DNA of 35,382 nt. Source: a virus. Position numbers and translations under genes: made by a program. The notes below the pieces were generated by a model that saw only the letters and a program-made list of their open reading frames with translations, was not told where the DNA came from and did no database searches. Positions 16,546-24,162 of this stretch are shown one piece after another (the stretch's first letter is position 1; the number at the start of each line of letters is the position of its first letter). Where the stretch lies: the IMG/VR virus record IMGVR_UViG_3300023116_004501, positions 1-35,382 of that record; one strand, written 5' to 3'.

Positions 16546-17555
16546 CTTATCTTGTAGTTGGCGCAGGTTTCGCAGGGGCAGTGTATGCTCGCGAACTTGC
16601 TGAAGCAGGTCACAAAGTCACTGTTATTGATGCTCGCGATCATATTGCGGGCAATGCGTACGACTATATTAATGAGCACGGCATTCGAGTGCATAAGTAT
16701 GGTCCGCATATCTTCCACACTTCTAACGAACGAGTCGTTGAGTGGATGAGTCAATTTACAGACTGGGTTGAACATAAACATAAAGTTCTCGCCAAGCACA
16801 CTGATGGTGAGTTCTATGTGCTCCCGCCCAACAAAGATACTGTCGCACGCATTGGTCAAGATAATATTGTAGATACTTTCTTCCGACCTTACACCAAGAA
16901 GATGTGGGACAAAGAGATCGAGGAGTTGAATCCTAAGATTCTAGAACGTGTACCTGTACGCGATGACGACAACGAATATTACTTCCCGAACGACGACTTT
17001 CAAAAGATGCCAGCGGATGGATACACCGCAATGTTTGAACGTATCTTTGATCACGAAAATATTAGAGTTGTCCTTGATTATCCTTTCGATAAGAAAATGG
17101 AAGATGACGTTGATCACATATTCAATAGCATGCCCATTGACGAATATTATGATTATGAGTTTGGTGAGTTGCCATACCGCAGTATCAAATTTGACACTGT
17201 GACTTTGCCCGAGAAGCAGATGTACAAGACCGCAACTACAAACTTCACCACCTACGATGGTCCGACTCGCGTGACTGAGTGGAAAGTCTTTCCTAATCAC
17301 GGCGAGAACGATATGGCAACCACCTTGACTTATGAGTATCCATGTGACTATAAGGATAACAACATGGAGCGATACTATCCTGTCAAAGATATTGAAGGCA
17401 ACAATGCCGAGATCTATGGCAAGTATCTTGCTAAAACTGTATTGGACAATCCAAAGATGTCATTCATTGGTCGATGCGGGACTTATCAGTATCTGGACAT
17501 GCATCAGGTTATCAATCAATCGCTAGCTGGAGTCAAGAAGTTCCTAAGTGATTGA
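16542..17555 (+). CDS. glf: UDP-galactopyranose mutase
   Basis: A 337-residue flavoenzyme (E. coli Glf 367) that converts UDP-galactopyranose to UDP-galactofuranose. The FAD-binding motif GAGFAG (7-12), the flavin-proximal GPHIFHTS (H56), the FRPYTKKMW segment, the substrate-binding LERVPVR with its Arg, TRVTEW with a second Arg, the YYPV Tyr and the C-terminal GRCGTYQYLDMHQVINQSL are all present, so the enzyme looks intact. It needs reduced flavin and UDP-Gal, which the GalE-like enzyme upstream could provide. Galactofuranose is absent from many hosts' cytoplasm, so carrying the gene suggests the phage uses Galf itself. Confidence 0.95.
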   Translation: MTYLVVGAGFAGAVYARELAEAGHKVTVIDARDHIAGNAYDYINEHGIRVHKYGPHIFHTSNERVVEWMSQFTDWVEHKHKVLAKHTDGEFYVLPPNKDTVARIGQDNIVDTFFRPYTKKMWDKEIEELNPKILERVPVRDDDNEYYFPNDDFQKMPADGYTAMFERIFDHENIRVVLDYPFDKKMEDDVDHIFNSMPIDEYYDYEFGELPYRSIKFDTVTLPEKQMYKTATTNFTTYDGPTRVTEWKVFPNHGENDMATTLTYEYPCDYKDNNMERYYPVKDIEGNNAEIYGKYLAKTVLDNPKMSFIGRCGTYQYLDMHQVINQSLAGVKKFLSD

Positions 17556-17605
17556 TTTCCCTATAGTTTTTTGAACTTGCTTTTGATCAGTAATACAGGC
17601 ATAAT
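17552..17605 (+). promoter_or_regulatory. Promoter module copy 1 (conserved upstream element plus -35/-10)
   Basis: TTGCTT (17577-17582), 17-bp spacer, CATAAT (17600-17605). An upstream element TTGATTT starts exactly 25 bases before the -35 box and a (A/T)TAG/ACAG plus T-run exactly 14 bases before it. The same arrangement occurs at 18980-19033 and 21399-21452. Confidence 0.78.
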
Positions 17606-17633
17606 GATTGTTGGTTCATAAGGAAACTATATT

Positions 17634-18176
17634 ATGTTAGAACTCATCATTGACGATTCTATGGATTGGACACCCCTGTCCAAAGTGCCGTCATATAAAA
17701 CTATTCTCGCCGAAACATTTTGGCGCGACGCACCTTCAACCAACGTAGTTTATTTGGTTGCGCACAAGGATGATCTCGAAACCATTGGTGATGAGATTCT
17801 CCATGAACAGATGGGTTACATTGGACAAACTAGCAACTGCCAGTATCGAGTTGCTTCTTTGAAGTCCACTGCCCATAATTGCGGTAAGTACATCCGTTCG
17901 CAAGGTTGGTCGAAAGACGATGTGTTTATTCGTTGCCTATATACTGCTGACGGTGATCAAACTACTTTAGAAAAACATCTACACGATGAGATGAAGAGTC
18001 AGTTTGGATATAGGTTCAAGTGGAGATCTGCTTCTGCTGGTAACGATGGCAAAGTTGTACAGATTGATTCTCTCTTAGAGAAGTGTAACAAAGTAGAACT
18101 TAAAGAAGTTCTGTCGCTCACTAAAAATCGTTTAAGTGATATTTTGCTTCAAGAGTTTATGGAGGAGGAAGACTAA
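17634..18176 (+). CDS. GIY-YIG-superfamily-like protein
   Basis: A 180-residue protein. VVYLVAH followed ~22 residues later by MGYIGQTSN resembles the GIY...YIG pair; a conserved Arg (YRVASLK) and a Glu in the helix TTLEKHLHDEM fit the catalytic Arg and Glu of this nuclease fold. The spacing between the two halves is longer than usual because of an insert. It might be a homing-type or repair endonuclease, or a degenerate member. It has an AAGGAAA ribosome site and starts the first of three units driven by the repeated promoter module. Confidence 0.62.
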   Translation: MLELIIDDSMDWTPLSKVPSYKTILAETFWRDAPSTNVVYLVAHKDDLETIGDEILHEQMGYIGQTSNCQYRVASLKSTAHNCGKYIRSQGWSKDDVFIRCLYTADGDQTTLEKHLHDEMKSQFGYRFKWRSASAGNDGKVVQIDSLLEKCNKVELKEVLSLTKNRLSDILLQEFMEEED

Positions 18177-18745
18177 TGGCAAATCATGTAAGTCAATATC
18201 TCAGTGTTAGGAGTATCAGCGAAGAGGGTCTCAAGGTTTGGAACCAAATCCTTGGTCGATTGGATAATGATGACACTGCTCACGACCACGAGAAACATCT
18301 TGGTTTCGTTTTCTTTGACTCCTACGACGATATGGATCGTACGAATATGTGCGAACAAGTAGGCGCGAAGTGGGCATACTGTACAGACCGTGATGATTCC
18401 GGACTGTCAATGTATTCTGCTTGGTCACCTTGTATTGAGTTCTGTACTTATCTTGCTGAACAGATCGGATACGCTGACCCAGGAGTTCAACTTGCCCTGA
18501 CCTATGAGGACGAGTTCTGCAACTTTATTGGTTGCGCTGTCTTTGATGCTGGCGGTCTTGAAGATCAAGCAGAACTTGAGAGCGATGAGTTCATTGATAT
18601 GGTCCTTGAAGGCGACGAAGATCTTCAAGCACACTTCAACGCTGAAGAACGTGAGTTTGATGACGAAGGTCTTGAAATGTTTTGGGAAGTTCAGTGGGAT
18701 CGTATCTCTGATTGGCAGTACAATGCATTGGAAGCAATGCTTTGA
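18176..18745 (+). CDS. Api92/DUF1281-like protein of unknown function
   Basis: A 189-residue acidic protein. The start MANHVSQYLSVRSISEEGLKVWNQI and the central SMYSAWSPCIEFCTYLAEQIG with LALTYEDEFCNFIGCAVFDAGG follow the layout of the ferredoxin-like Api92/YubB family found in phages and plasmids, in which an AWSPP-type loop precedes a helix and a YxEE strand. No biochemical function is established that I know of. The start overlaps the previous stop by one base (TAATG). The C-terminal ~60 residues are strongly acidic and could mimic nucleic acid (inference). Confidence 0.68.
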   Translation: MANHVSQYLSVRSISEEGLKVWNQILGRLDNDDTAHDHEKHLGFVFFDSYDDMDRTNMCEQVGAKWAYCTDRDDSGLSMYSAWSPCIEFCTYLAEQIGYADPGVQLALTYEDEFCNFIGCAVFDAGGLEDQAELESDEFIDMVLEGDEDLQAHFNAEEREFDDEGLEMFWEVQWDRISDWQYNALEAML

Positions 18746-18975
18746 CCCCACAGCAAATCACTGATTATAAACGTGGTTGGATGCCAGGACACATTGTTAC
18801 ATTACACAGTGACCTGACTTCCGTTGGTAAGGATTGGTGTAAGAGGCAGTGCGAGAAGCAAGAGTGGCACTTCAAATCCTACACTGACATCTACCAGCAC
18901 ACGTTTATGTTTGAGAACATCAAAGCAGCGCAGAACTTCGAGATGGAGTTCGCCCCATATACCAACCAGACGTAA
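18742..18975 (+). CDS. Small conserved phage protein, TTG start
   Basis: A 77-residue protein (read as MTPQQITDYKRGWMPG...). I choose TTG at 18742, which overlaps the preceding TGA as TTGA and has GGAAG seven bases upstream; an in-frame ATG at 18712 lies inside the previous gene without a ribosome site. The body (IVTLHSDLTSVGKDWCKRQ, then WHFKSYTDIYQHTFMFEN and AAQNFEMEF) resembles a small ferredoxin-like fold with alternating strands and helices. Function unknown. It ends just before the second promoter module. Confidence 0.7.
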   Translation: MTPQQITDYKRGWMPGHIVTLHSDLTSVGKDWCKRQCEKQEWHFKSYTDIYQHTFMFENIKAAQNFEMEFAPYTNQT

Positions 18976-18979
18976 GTCG

Positions 18980-19033
18980 TTGATTTCATTACAGTTTTTC
19001 AAACTTTACTTTGTACCCACATTCAGTCATAAT
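18980..19033 (+). promoter_or_regulatory. Promoter module copy 2
   Basis: TTTACT (19005-19010), 17-bp spacer, CATAAT (19028-19033), with TTGATTT 25 bases and ACAG plus T-run 14 bases before the -35 box. The spacer carries TTTGTACCC at the same place as in copy 3. Confidence 0.8.
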
Positions 19034-19057
19034 ATAGTCTGAGTTGAGGAGAAAGAT

Positions 19058-21394
19058 ATGGATCAAGCAGCAAAGTCAACTACCGCTAAACTCCTAGCGA
19101 CCGAGAACATTACGGTCGTACAGGATAACGTGCGGACTGCTATGTTTGACGTCAAGAACCGTGTACTGACTCTGCCTATGTGGGCAGACGTGGCGTCCTA
19201 TACCGAGGACCACCTTATTGGTCACGAGGTGGGTCACGCTCTGTACACTCCCCTTGAAGGTTGGCATGACGCTGTATGCTCCAAGGGTGCTGGTTACAAG
19301 TCATTCCTCAACGTGGTCGAGGACGCTCGGATCGAGAAGTTGATCCAGCGCAAGTATCCTGGTCTGCGTGCTCCTTTCATCAAGTCTTATCGCAAACTGC
19401 TCGCCGACGGTTTCTTCGGTGCTGACATTGACGCGATCAACAAGATGGGTTTGATTGACCGCATCAATACTTATTTCAAGTGCGGTATGTCCGCTGGTGT
19501 CCAGTTCTCTGCTGACGAACGTCAGTGGTTGCCTCGCATCGAAAACGCTGAAACTTGGGAAGACGTTGTCGCTATCACTGACGACCTGTTCGCTTTCTGT
19601 AAGGAAGAACTCGAGAAGCAGCGTGAGGAAGAACAGGAGCGCAAAGAGCAACTCGCCATGGAAGAACCAGAAGAAGATGACGATGATCAAGAGTCATTGG
19701 ACTGGGGCGAAGGCGACGACGACACCGACGACGATACTGAGTCAACCGAGACATCCAGCATTGACTCTGAGCAATCAGAGGAAGGGGAAGTTGAAAGCAA
19801 CTCTGCTTCGGATGCGTATGATGATTTATTCGACGAGGAAGAAGAATCTTGGGACGGTGAGGAAGAAACAACTGCCTCTAATGGTGCAGGCGGTCCTACC
19901 AAAGATCCTATTTCTAACACCGATCAGTCTTTGCGTGATGCGATCAACAATGAAATCTACACTTCGCATAATGGCAAGGTCACCAACTTCCGAGTCAATG
20001 ACTATACTCGCAACTGGAATAACTTTGTTATGCCCAACAAGGACTTGGTCGACGAGATCCTTACTGGCGACCGTATTTCGGACAAGATAACTGGCGAAGT
20101 TCGCGATGACTGGCATATTAAAAGAATCAAGGAAGAAACTGCCATCCGTCTCGAGCAGATCGAAACTTTTGGCACTGCTCTCTACAACGAGTGGTCGCGA
20201 GTCAACAAGAAAGCGATCAACAATATGGTCAAAGAGTTTGAGATGAAGAAGTCCGCTGGTGAACATCGCCGTGCTATGACTTCCAAGACTGGTGTTATCG
20301 ACACGGTCAAGATGAACAACTACAAGTTCTCTGACGATATCTTCAAGAAAGTCACGGTCGTGCCCGAAGGCAAGAACCATGGTTTCATCATGTACCTTGA
20401 TATGTCAGGTTCTATGCATGACGTCATGTACGAGACTATCGAGCAGACTCTGCTTCTGACTCACTTCTGTCGTCAGATCAACGTGCCCTTCCGAGTGTAT
20501 GGTTTCACCAACTCATTATGCTACGGTGCATCATCTCGTCCCGACATCGGTGACAATGTATTGTATGTTAATGAAGGTCGTCTGCTTGAGTTATTCAGCA
20601 GCGAGCAAAGTAAGTCAAACATGATTTTGATTGCCAAAACTATGCTCGCCATGTTCATGCGTAATCTTAACAAGAAACGATTCTCAGAACTTGCTAATCG
20701 TATCGGATTTGTTGACGATCGTTCTTTATATTCCCACGCTCGTCGATTCCAAGAAGTCTATGCTTTGCGTCTTGGCGGTACACCCATGGATGAGGCGATC
20801 GCTATCGGTACACCTCTGGCGATTGCTTTCCGCAAGCAACATCAACTCGACGTGCTCAACACCTTCTTCTTGACTGATGGTTGCTCGCACGAGATGAGTT
20901 GTATTGGTAATGGTTACAGTCCTGTTCGCAGTGGTTTGTATGGTGGTGGATATGTGACTATCACCTGTCCTATCACCAACCGAACCTTCCGTGGCAACAA
21001 GAAGTATGACTATCGCAATGTTCAGGCGACCGATATGCTTCTCGCTATGTACAAGAACGCAACTGGTAGCAACGTGATTGGATACCGCATCTCTGAGAAC
21101 TCTCGCCGTTCCATGGAGTCTGACTTCGGAACGATGGTTGGATTCAAAGACTGGTCAGAGATGGACGATAACTGGAAACAGTACAGCAAGGAAGGATTCA
21201 TCACCATGAATGCTGTTGGATATGACGAGTGCTACCTGATCCGCAAGTCATCCCTCATGATTGTAGACGCCAAGATCGACGACGATCTACAGGGTGCCAC
21301 GAAGGGTAAACTCCGGACTGCCTTCAAGAAGTCAATGGTCGGTAGCAAGAAGTCCCGCAAGATGCTCAATGACTTGGTAGCGAAGGTTGCCTAA
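19058..21394 (+). CDS. Metallopeptidase-like/VWA domain protein, CobT-type partner of an AAA+ ATPase
   Basis: A 778-residue protein in three parts. The N-terminal domain has a zinc-protease motif, HEVGH (56-60), with the Glu further on in NVVEDARIEK, as in VWA-associated metallopeptidases. Residues ~185-275 are an extremely acidic low-complexity linker. The C-terminal half is a von Willebrand A domain with the metal-binding DMSGS (D448, S450, S452) and a later GGTPMDEA (the MIDAS Thr). Marine T4-like phages carry such proteins next to a CobS-like gene. The usual annotation as a cobaltochelatase subunit is probably misleading, because there is no CobN and MoxR-VWA pairs commonly act as remodelling chaperones. 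It has a GAGGAGAAAG ribosome site. Confidence 0.85.
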   Translation: MDQAAKSTTAKLLATENITVVQDNVRTAMFDVKNRVLTLPMWADVASYTEDHLIGHEVGHALYTPLEGWHDAVCSKGAGYKSFLNVVEDARIEKLIQRKYPGLRAPFIKSYRKLLADGFFGADIDAINKMGLIDRINTYFKCGMSAGVQFSADERQWLPRIENAETWEDVVAITDDLFAFCKEELEKQREEEQERKEQLAMEEPEEDDDDQESLDWGEGDDDTDDDTESTETSSIDSEQSEEGEVESNSASDAYDDLFDEEEESWDGEEETTASNGAGGPTKDPISNTDQSLRDAINNEIYTSHNGKVTNFRVNDYTRNWNNFVMPNKDLVDEILTGDRISDKITGEVRDDWHIKRIKEETAIRLEQIETFGTALYNEWSRVNKKAINNMVKEFEMKKSAGEHRRAMTSKTGVIDTVKMNNYKFSDDIFKKVTVVPEGKNHGFIMYLDMSGSMHDVMYETIEQTLLLTHFCRQINVPFRVYGFTNSLCYGASSRPDIGDNVLYVNEGRLLELFSSEQSKSNMILIAKTMLAMFMRNLNKKRFSELANRIGFVDDRSLYSHARRFQEVYALRLGGTPMDEAIAIGTPLAIAFRKQHQLDVLNTFFLTDGCSHEMSCIGNGYSPVRSGLYGGGYVTITCPITNRTFRGNKKYDYRNVQATDMLLAMYKNATGSNVIGYRISENSRRSMESDFGTMVGFKDWSEMDDNWKQYSKEGFITMNAVGYDECYLIRKSSLMIVDAKIDDDLQGATKGKLRTAFKKSMVGSKKSRKMLNDLVAKVA

Positions 21395-21398
21395 GTCA

Positions 21399-21452
21399 TT
21401 GATTTTCCTACAGTATTTTCGATTTGCGTTTGTACCCCAGTTTCAGTATAAT
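21399..21452 (+). promoter_or_regulatory. Promoter module copy 3
   Basis: TTGCGT (21424-21429), 17-bp spacer, TATAAT (21447-21452), with TTGATTT 25 bases and ACAG plus T-rich run 14 bases before the -35 box. It sits between the VWA gene and the AAA+ ATPase gene. Confidence 0.83.
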
Positions 21453-21487
21453 GGTTGTATTGATTGGATATGAGAGAGAGTTTGATT

Positions 21488-22618
21488 ATGAGTAAGTCAC
21501 AAGAGTTTCTGGATATTTGTCTGCGTGAACTGGGCGATGCGCCTCAGCAAGTCAGCAACAAGACTTTCGAGGAGATTGCCGAACGTCACGATGTCGCCCT
21601 GTCATCTACCGCCAAGGTGATGAACAAGACGACTCGTGTCAAGCGTGGTCTGTATCAGTTTCCCCCTGTGTCTGGTGCTCCTGCTCCCGCTGTGGTTGCT
21701 CCCGCACCTACTCCTACTGCCTCGTTGATCGTGGACAGCGATGGATTCGAGCACAACCTGACTCCTGCCAAGGATGACTTGTTCGTGCCCTTCGGCAATT
21801 TCCGCACCGTGCGTGACGTGATCAAGTCGAAGCAGTTCTATCCTATCTTCATCACTGGTCTGTCTGGCAATGGCAAGACTTACATGGTCGAGCAGGCATG
21901 TGCCGCGACCAAGCGCGAAGTCATTCGCGTCAACTTCACCGTCGAGACTGACGAGGACGACCTGATCGGTGGTTTCCGTTTGGTCAACGGTGATACCAAG
22001 TTCTTCAAAGGACCAGTTATCAAGGCAATGGAGAAGGGTGCCGTCCTGCTCTGTGACGAGATCGACTTGGCGAACCCTGCCAAAGTCATGTGCCTTCAGT
22101 CTATCCTTGAGGGCAAAGGATACTTCATCAAGAAGACTGGTGAGTATATCACTCCTGCTCATGGGTTCACCGTGGTTGCTACCGCGAACACGAAGGGGAA
22201 GGGATCTGACGATGGTCGCTTCATCGGTACTAACATCCTCAACGAGGCATTCCTTGAGCGTTATCCGATTACCTGTGAGCAGGAGTATCCTTCACCTGCT
22301 ATCGAGCGCAAGATTCTTGACAAAGTCGCTGACTCTGTTGGTGTCAATGACGATGACTATCTTCAGAAACTTGTTGACTGGGCGGATATCATTCGCAAGA
22401 CTTTCATGGACGGTGGCGTTGACGAGATCATCTCGACTCGCCGACTGGTTCACATCATCAAAGCATTCGCGATCTTCGGTGACCGTATGACTGCGATCGA
22501 AATGTGCACCAATCGTTTCGACGAGGAAACCAAACTTGCTTTCCGCGACCTATATACTAAACTCGACGATAAGGTTGAGACCGACGAAAATAATTCGTCG
22601 GAAGAGCTTGACATTTGA
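21488..22618 (+). CDS. cobS: MoxR/CobS-type AAA+ ATPase
   Basis: A 376-residue AAA+ protein. The start at 21488 is chosen because the ATG at 21464 would be about five bases from the predicted transcript start, while GAGAGAG lies ahead of 21488. An N-terminal helical domain (residues ~1-55) and a Pro/Ala-rich linker precede the ATPase core: Walker A GLSGNGKT (124-131), Walker B AVLLCDEID, sensor VVATANTKG and the Arg finger region NEAFLERYP. The family name CobS (cobaltochelatase subunit) comes from homology; in marine T4-like phages the gene is widespread but its role is not settled. It is probably the motor that works with the VWA protein encoded upstream. Confidence 0.9.
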   Translation: MSKSQEFLDICLRELGDAPQQVSNKTFEEIAERHDVALSSTAKVMNKTTRVKRGLYQFPPVSGAPAPAVVAPAPTPTASLIVDSDGFEHNLTPAKDDLFVPFGNFRTVRDVIKSKQFYPIFITGLSGNGKTYMVEQACAATKREVIRVNFTVETDEDDLIGGFRLVNGDTKFFKGPVIKAMEKGAVLLCDEIDLANPAKVMCLQSILEGKGYFIKKTGEYITPAHGFTVVATANTKGKGSDDGRFIGTNILNEAFLERYPITCEQEYPSPAIERKILDKVADSVGVNDDDYLQKLVDWADIIRKTFMDGGVDEIISTRRLVHIIKAFAIFGDRMTAIEMCTNRFDEETKLAFRDLYTKLDDKVETDENNSSEELDI

Positions 22619-22635
22619 GATTAGATAGGTAGAAT
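22608..22635 (+). promoter_or_regulatory. Sigma70-type promoter before methyltransferase/gp45 unit
   Basis: TTGACA (22608-22613), 16-bp spacer, TAGAAT (22630-22635), overlapping a further TATAAT at 22635-22640. It closely resembles the gene 55 promoter at 7089. The hexamers overlap the 3' end of the cobS gene. It would drive the methyltransferase and the sliding clamp. Confidence 0.78.
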
Positions 22636-22680
22636 ATAATTATGGCAGTAGCAAACCCAAATAACCCAGGAACTTCTTTT

Positions 22681-23346
22681 ATGAGGAGTTCTTATCCAAC
22701 TGAAACTTGGACGATGCGTCGTCGGAGGGCAACTCCGGAAATTGATCAGACGTCTCCTCCTCATCCCGAAGGTTGGCACCGATATGATTTCAGGGATCAG
22801 TTCCCTGATATTCGTAGTTTGGTATTGACTATCGGTACACTGGGCAAAGACTTGGTTGGTGTAGAACTTGGATTGTATCGCGCAGAATCTTTCTGCACTT
22901 TGCTTCAGTGCTGCCCTAACATCAAGACTTTGTATGGCGTAGACTCTTGGGTTGCTTATGACGATTACATTGGTACAGACGGTACTCGCGCAGGAAAAAA
23001 GACCACTATACCTGAGATGGATCTTGTTAGAGAAACTGCCTTGAACTTTGTTTATTTCAGTGGCGAAGCACATCGTGCCGAAATACTTGAGATGGATACC
23101 AGCGAAGCAGTCCAGCAGTTTGAAGACGATAGTCTTGACTTTGTATTCCTTGATGCTTATCTTTCTATAGAGCAAGCGCAACGCGAGTTGAATGAATGGT
23201 GGCCAAAGGTCAAGAAAGGTGGACTATTTTCTGGTCATGATTGGAATGATAAAGGGATCAGACAAACCGTCAGGAACTTTATCAAAGAGAATGACCCAGA
23301 TGCCACTTGGTGTGCATATGATGCCACTTGGGCATGGATCAAGTAA
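22681..23346 (+). CDS. Class I SAM-dependent methyltransferase (Methyltransf_24 type)
   Basis: A 221-residue protein. I place the start at 22681 (AGGA eight bases upstream); the ATG at 22642 would fall at the predicted transcript start and has no ribosome site. Motif I is GVELGLYRAESFCTLL, the acidic strand end is GVDSW, and motif IV is DFVFLDAYLSIEQAQ, followed by WWPKVKKGGLFSGHDW. This is the pattern of sugar/small-molecule O-methyltransferases often seen in glycan loci and marine phages. It has one downstream overlapped partner (TAATG) and is not near a restriction gene, so a DNA methyltransferase is less likely. Confidence 0.85.
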   Translation: MRSSYPTETWTMRRRRATPEIDQTSPPHPEGWHRYDFRDQFPDIRSLVLTIGTLGKDLVGVELGLYRAESFCTLLQCCPNIKTLYGVDSWVAYDDYIGTDGTRAGKKTTIPEMDLVRETALNFVYFSGEAHRAEILEMDTSEAVQQFEDDSLDFVFLDAYLSIEQAQRELNEWWPKVKKGGLFSGHDWNDKGIRQTVRNFIKENDPDATWCAYDATWAWIK

Positions 23347-23501
23347 TGGATGAGTTGATGCCTTTCCTGCATAATATTATGAAGGAAGCAAAGAAAGGGT
23401 ACTATGATGAGAACCCTGACTTCATCAGCGGATACGTTACTGCTGTTGAAGATATTTTATACAGGATTGAGGAACTAGGAGATAATGATGCAACTCAATG
23501 A
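23346..23501 (+). CDS. Small acidic hypothetical protein
   Basis: A 51-residue open reading frame (MDELMPFLHNIMKEAKK...) that fills the gap between the methyltransferase and gene 45. The ATG overlaps the upstream TAA (TAATG) and the TGA overlaps the start of gene 45, the compact style used throughout this window. The product is one amphipathic helix, a YYDENPDFISGY turn and a second helix. No known family. Confidence comes from the clean fit between neighbours. Confidence 0.6.
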   Translation: MDELMPFLHNIMKEAKKGYYDENPDFISGYVTAVEDILYRIEELGDNDATQ

Positions 23502-24162
23502 AAACACCATGGCAGTTCTTAAGAACTTTGCCTCCATTCAACAAAATATTATTTTATCTGAAGGTAAAAAGATCAAGACTATTGCCGAAGCGAAGAACAT
23601 AATGGCGATCGCTAATCTAGATCAAGAGTTTACTTCAACATTTGGTATTTTCAATCTAGATGAGTTCCTTGCTGTCCTCGGTCTTGTCGATGCGCCTGAT
23701 TTATCATTCGCAGAAGAATTTGTCACTGTGTCTGATTCTTCTGGTCGATCCAACGTCAAGTATTTTTACAGCGACGAGTCTATTCTGACAACTCCTCAGA
23801 AAGATATTACTATGGTTGAGTCAGAAGTCAAGTTTACTCTTGATCTTGCAACACTAAATAAAGTCAAACGTGCCGCTGGTGCGTTGGGTCACGAGAAGAT
23901 GACCATTACCGCCAATGATGGCAGTATTAAATTGACTGTTGTAGATCCTAATAATGCAACTTCTAGTGCGTTTGACATTACAGTTCCTGGCTCATATGAG
24001 ACTGAGGACTTCATGTTTGTAATGAACGTCGCTAACCTAAAGTTGATCGACGGGGACTATGAAGTGTCAGTATCTTCTAAACTTATTTCAGAGTTTAAGA
24101 ACACCAGTACCGATGTTGTCTACTACATCGCTCTGGAAAAATCATCAACCTACGGAGCATAA
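23488..24162 (+). CDS. 45: DNA polymerase sliding clamp gp45
   Basis: A 224-residue clamp (T4 gp45 is 228). The N-terminus MQLNENTMAVLKNFASIQQNI matches T4 MKLSKDTTALLKNFATINSGI, and the layout FNLDEFLAVLGLV and the C-terminal VVYYIALEKSS fit. The trimeric ring tethers gp43 to DNA and, with gp55 (and gp33 in T4), activates late transcription. ATG codons at 23485 and 23488 are adjacent; the second is preferred from homology and from AGGAG spacing of six. It overlaps the small gene upstream by 14 bases. Confidence 0.95.
   Translation: MQLNENTMAVLKNFASIQQNIILSEGKKIKTIAEAKNIMAIANLDQEFTSTFGIFNLDEFLAVLGLVDAPDLSFAEEFVTVSDSSGRSNVKYFYSDESILTTPQKDITMVESEVKFTLDLATLNKVKRAAGALGHEKMTITANDGSIKLTVVDPNNATSSAFDITVPGSYETEDFMFVMNVANLKLIDGDYEVSVSSKLISEFKNTSTDVVYYIALEKSSTYGA

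Noticed and set aside
19058-22618. Cobalamin biosynthesis (cobaltochelatase) function
   Set aside because: There is no CobN or other cobalamin gene, and MoxR-VWA pairs have other roles; the CobS/CobT names reflect homology only.
22642-22680. ATG at 22642 as start of the methyltransferase
   Set aside because: It falls at the predicted transcript start with no ribosome site; 22681 has AGGA upstream.
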